The notes under the pieces were generated by a model. The model was not told the origin of the DNA. It saw only the letters and a list, made by a program, of their open reading frames with translations, and made no database searches. The translations under genes were made by a program, and so were the position numbers. DNA of 8,192 nucleotides from Ruminococcus sp. UBA4383. GTDB lineage: Bacteria; Bacillota; Clostridia; Oscillospirales; Ruminococcaceae. The stretch spans positions 1 through 8,192 of the forward strand of contig DGRR01000099.1 of the NCBI GenBank assembly GCA_002389995.1, given 5' to 3'. Shown piece by piece: positions 5,968 through 8,192 of the stretch (position 1 is the first letter of the stretch; every line of letters begins with the position of its first letter).

Positions 5968-6399
5968 ATGATTAAAAAATTACTCGTCATACACGGTCCG
6001 AATCTCAACCTTCTGGGAGAACGTGAACCCGGTGTTTACGGCAACGAATCAATTGACATACTTAATAACGAAATAATCGACAGAGCAAAGAAAAATAATA
6101 TGGAATGTGAAATTTTCCAGTCAAACCATGAGGGCGCAATAATTGACAAACTCCATTCCGCAAGAACTTCATTTGACGGAGTTATAATAAATGCAGGTGC
6201 TTACACTCATTACAGCTATGCAATAAGAGATGCTATCGCTGCAATAAAAATCCCAGTGATTGAAGTGCATATAAGCAATATTGATGCCCGTGAGGAGTTC
6301 CGCTCAAATTCAGTAATTGCACCCGTCTGCAAGGGAAGTATATGCGGATTCGGACTTTTAAGCTATTATCTCGCTGTACAGGCTATGACGGAAATGTGA
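5968..6399 (+). CDS. aroQ: Type II 3-dehydroquinate dehydratase
   Basis: This enzyme dehydrates 3-dehydroquinate to 3-dehydroshikimate, the third step of the shikimate pathway to aromatic amino acids. The 143-residue protein has the standard length of the dodecameric type II class. HGPNLNLLGEREPGVYG (9-25) is the signature and contains the catalytic Tyr24 on the mobile loop. Other active-site elements are QSNHEG (51-56), N75 and H81 in INAGAYTHYSYAIRDA, H101 in EVHISN, and R112 in REEFRS. AAAGGAG (5954-5960) gives a clear start. In B. subtilis an aroQ homologue is also linked to the pepP-efp region, so the context agrees. Confidence 0.97.
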   Translation: MIKKLLVIHGPNLNLLGEREPGVYGNESIDILNNEIIDRAKKNNMECEIFQSNHEGAIIDKLHSARTSFDGVIINAGAYTHYSYAIRDAIAAIKIPVIEVHISNIDAREEFRSNSVIAPVCKGSICGFGLLSYYLAVQAMTEM

Positions 6400-6407
6400 G
6401 GCGTATT

Positions 6408-7475
6408 ATGGACAGATTTGAAAAACTTTTCGCAGAACTTCCGCATGATGCAGAATGTGCGCTCATAACATCTGATATAAACCGCAGATATTTTACAGGT
6501 ATGAAATCTTCTGACGGCACTGTACTTGTTTTCCGTGACAAGGCATACCTGATAATTGATTTCAGATACATCGAAAAGGCAAGGGCTACCGTTACAAATG
6601 CGGAAGTAATCGAACAGAAAAAATTATATTCCCAGATAGCTGAACTGATTAAAAAACATAATGTTTCAAGTATGGCGATAGAAGCACAGACCATGACTGT
6701 CAGCCAGCTTAATATCATAAGAAACAAATTCAGGGATATTGAAATTATTGATACTGATATGCTCAGTAATGCCATAAATACCCTCAGATGCTATAAATCT
6801 CCCGAAGAAATCGAATGTATCAAAAAAGCTCAGGAAATTGCTGAAAAAGCCCTCTATGACATTCTCGGATTTATAAAAGTCGGTGTTACGGAGCGTGAAA
6901 TTGCACTCGAACTCAATCATAAAATGTTCCTTTACGGTGCGGAGGATTTATCCTTTGAAACAATAGTATTATCAGGTGCAAATACTTCAATGCCCCACGG
7001 TGTACCCTCGGATAAACCCGTACAGGACGGAGAATTTGTACTTATGGATTTCGGTGCGGTCTATAAGGGATATCACAGCGATATGACAAGAACTGTCTGT
7101 GTCGGCAAACCCTCGGAAGAAATGGAAAAAGTCTACAATATCGTTCTTGAAGCACAGAATACCGCCATAAATGCCGCTCACGGAGGTATGACGGGCAGTG
7201 AACTCGATAATATTGCACGTTCAATAATTGAAGACGCAGGATACGGAGATTATTTCGGTCATTCACTCGGTCACGGTGTAGGGCTTGAAATACATGAAAA
7301 GCCTAACGCATCACCCAATTATATACATGAATTGAACAGCGGTGCAGTTGTTACGGTTGAACCGGGTATTTATATCGAGGGTAAATTCGGAGTGAGAATT
7401 GAAGATTTTGTCATTTTAAACGAAAATAACTGCGAAAATATGACTAAATTTCCCAAAAACTTAATTTCTTTGTAA
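6408..7475 (+). CDS. pepP: Xaa-Pro aminopeptidase family protein (M24B metallopeptidase)
   Basis: This dimetal peptidase probably removes an N-terminal residue preceding proline (Xaa-Pro aminopeptidase or prolidase) in cytoplasmic peptide turnover. The 355 residues comprise an N-terminal creatinase-like domain (about 1-125) and a C-terminal pita-bread catalytic domain. All five metal ligands are visible: D214 (MDFGAVYKG), D225 (HSDMTRTV), H289 (SLGHGVGLEIHE), E318 (TVEPGIY) and E332 (GVRIEDFV). The start is ATG 6408 with GTGAGG (6396-6401) overlapping the aroQ stop; a longer frame from 6342 would run far into aroQ. It lies eight bases after aroQ and upstream of efp, a conserved Firmicutes order. 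Aminopeptidase versus dipeptidase activity cannot be told from the sequence. Confidence 0.93.
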   Translation: MDRFEKLFAELPHDAECALITSDINRRYFTGMKSSDGTVLVFRDKAYLIIDFRYIEKARATVTNAEVIEQKKLYSQIAELIKKHNVSSMAIEAQTMTVSQLNIIRNKFRDIEIIDTDMLSNAINTLRCYKSPEEIECIKKAQEIAEKALYDILGFIKVGVTEREIALELNHKMFLYGAEDLSFETIVLSGANTSMPHGVPSDKPVQDGEFVLMDFGAVYKGYHSDMTRTVCVGKPSEEMEKVYNIVLEAQNTAINAAHGGMTGSELDNIARSIIEDAGYGDYFGHSLGHGVGLEIHEKPNASPNYIHELNSGAVVTVEPGIYIEGKFGVRIEDFVILNENNCENMTKFPKNLISL

Positions 7476-7491
7476 AATATCGTTTTAGGTA

Positions 7492-7533
7492 TTGCAAAAA
7501 TCTTTGAAATATGCTAAAATAGATTATTATAAT
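7492..7533 (+). promoter_or_regulatory. Two overlapping sigma-A-type promoters before efp
   Basis: The first is TTGCAA (7492-7497), a 17-base spacer, and TAAAAT (7515-7520) with TG at 7512-7513, the same extended -10 (TGCTAAAATA) seen before rpsU. The second is TTGAAA (7504-7509), an 18-base spacer, and a perfect TATAAT (7528-7533). Starts would fall near 7527 and 7540. No terminator is visible after pepP, so read-through can also reach efp. The efp ribosome-binding site GGAGG (7544-7548) is intact in both transcripts, though close to the second start. Confidence 0.65.
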
Positions 7534-7556
7534 ATAAAAATACGGAGGTATTTATA

Positions 7557-8114
7557 ATGATTTCAGCAGGAGATTTCAGAAACGGCGTTACTTTTGAACT
7601 TGACGGACAGGTTGTGCAGGTTGTTGAATTCCAGCACGTTAAGCCCGGAAAAGGTGCCGCTTTTGTAAGAACAAAGTATAAGAACGTAATCACAGGCTCA
7701 GTTGTTGAAACTTCTTTCAACCCCACTGCAAAATTCCCCACAGCTTTCGTTGAGAGAAAGGATATGCAGTACAGCTATAATGACGGTGACCTCTACTACT
7801 TCATGGATATGGAAACTTATGAGCAGCTTCCCGTAAGTGCATCTGTACTCGGCGATAACTTCAAATTCGTAAAGGAAGAGATGATTTGTAAGATTCTCTC
7901 ATATAAGGGCAACGTTTTCGGTGTTGAACCGCCCAACTTCGTTGAACTCGTAGTAACTCAGACTGACCCCGGATTCAAGGGCGATACAGCTACAAATGCC
8001 ACAAAGCCCGCTGTACTCGAAACAGGCGCAGAAATTAAAGTTCCGCTTTTCATTGACGAGGGCGAAAAGATTCAGGTTGATACAAGAACAGGTGAATATA
8101 TGTCAAGAGCATAA
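7557..8114 (+). CDS. efp: Elongation factor P
   Basis: EF-P binds between the P and E sites of the ribosome and relieves stalling at consecutive prolines. The 185-residue protein has the standard three beta-barrel domains: a KOW-like domain I (about 1-63), domain II (about 66-128) and domain III, recognisable from TDPGFKGDTATNATKPA and the C-terminal VDTRTGEYMSRA. The tip of domain I is HVKPGKGAAFVR, with Lys32 at the position modified in many bacteria. No Lys32-modifying enzyme is visible in the window. GGAGG (7544-7548) sits eight bases before the ATG. The gene uses regular, expression-favoured codons, as expected for an abundant factor. Confidence 0.98.
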   Translation: MISAGDFRNGVTFELDGQVVQVVEFQHVKPGKGAAFVRTKYKNVITGSVVETSFNPTAKFPTAFVERKDMQYSYNDGDLYYFMDMETYEQLPVSASVLGDNFKFVKEEMICKILSYKGNVFGVEPPNFVELVVTQTDPGFKGDTATNATKPAVLETGAEIKVPLFIDEGEKIQVDTRTGEYMSRA

Positions 8115-8151
8115 TTTCTGCTCTGATATTTAACGAAAGGGGGAGCTGTTT

Positions 8152-8192
8152 ATGAAGCTTACCGAAAAAATGTCATATTTACAGGGACTTAT
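8152..8192 (+). CDS. 5' end of a gene, possibly a CD1247 N-terminal-domain protein
   Basis: Only 13 codons are present, reading MKLTEKMSYLQGL. A strong AAGGGGGAG ribosome-binding site (8137-8145) lies six bases before the ATG, and no terminator separates it from efp 37 bases upstream, so it is probably cotranscribed. The opening resembles the start of the clostridial CD1247 N-terminal-domain proteins (pattern E-K-x-x-Y-L-x-G-L). This is too short for a firm call. Confidence 0.4.
   Translation, partial: MKLTEKMSYLQGL

Noticed and set aside
6342..6407. Upstream start for pepP within aroQ
   Set aside because: It adds 22 residues overlapping aroQ and lacks a ribosome-binding site; ATG 6408 has GTGAGG upstream and fits the family N-terminus.

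Overview
The window looks like a chromosomal housekeeping segment of a low-to-moderate GC Gram-positive bacterium of class Clostridia, most likely a Ruminococcus-type member of the Oscillospiraceae. This rests on the gene order (ftsY-rdgB, then yhbY-nadD-yqeK-LCP-rsfS, then aroQ-pepP-efp), strong purine-rich Shine-Dalgarno sites, and the AT-rich codon use. The genus is inferred from gene style, not from a marker. All genes lie on the plus strand. No mobile element, CRISPR array, tRNA or rRNA was seen.

Region 1 (1-5464) is a tightly packed run with gaps of 2 to 28 bases or small overlaps. It holds the 3' part of ftsY (SRP receptor), rdgB (dITP/XTP pyrophosphatase), yhbY (ribosome-associated RNA-binding protein), nadD (NaMN adenylyltransferase), yqeK (HD-domain Ap4A hydrolase family), an LytR-CpsA-Psr cell-wall ligase, rsfS (ribosome silencing factor) and a small unrecognised membrane protein. 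It joins protein targeting, nucleotide clean-up, NAD synthesis, ribosome assembly or silencing, and cell-wall polymer attachment.

Region 2 (5465-5942) is a self-contained rpsU unit. It has an AT-rich inverted repeat, a near-consensus extended -10 promoter and a leader of about 130 nt that can fold into a hairpin plus a three-way junction. The 57-codon rpsU gene (ribosomal protein bS21) and an intrinsic terminator follow.

Region 3 (5943-8192) holds aroQ (type II dehydroquinase) and pepP (M24B Xaa-Pro peptidase), which almost abut. Then comes a promoter region with two overlapping sigma-A-type promoters, efp (elongation factor P), and the first 13 codons of a further gene that may be a CD1247 N-terminal-domain protein.

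The most unusual feature is the FtsY C-terminus. After the normal end of the GTPase (NG) domain the protein continues for 204 residues, about 41% Asp/Glu. It carries two copies of a basic-aromatic motif (KKKKGFFSxLFG), one internal and one at the extreme C-terminus. Both the acidic composition and the motif resemble the N-terminal A domain and membrane-targeting peptide of E. coli-type FtsY, but here they sit at the other end. The second item worth attention is the structured rpsU leader, which I cannot match to a named RNA class.
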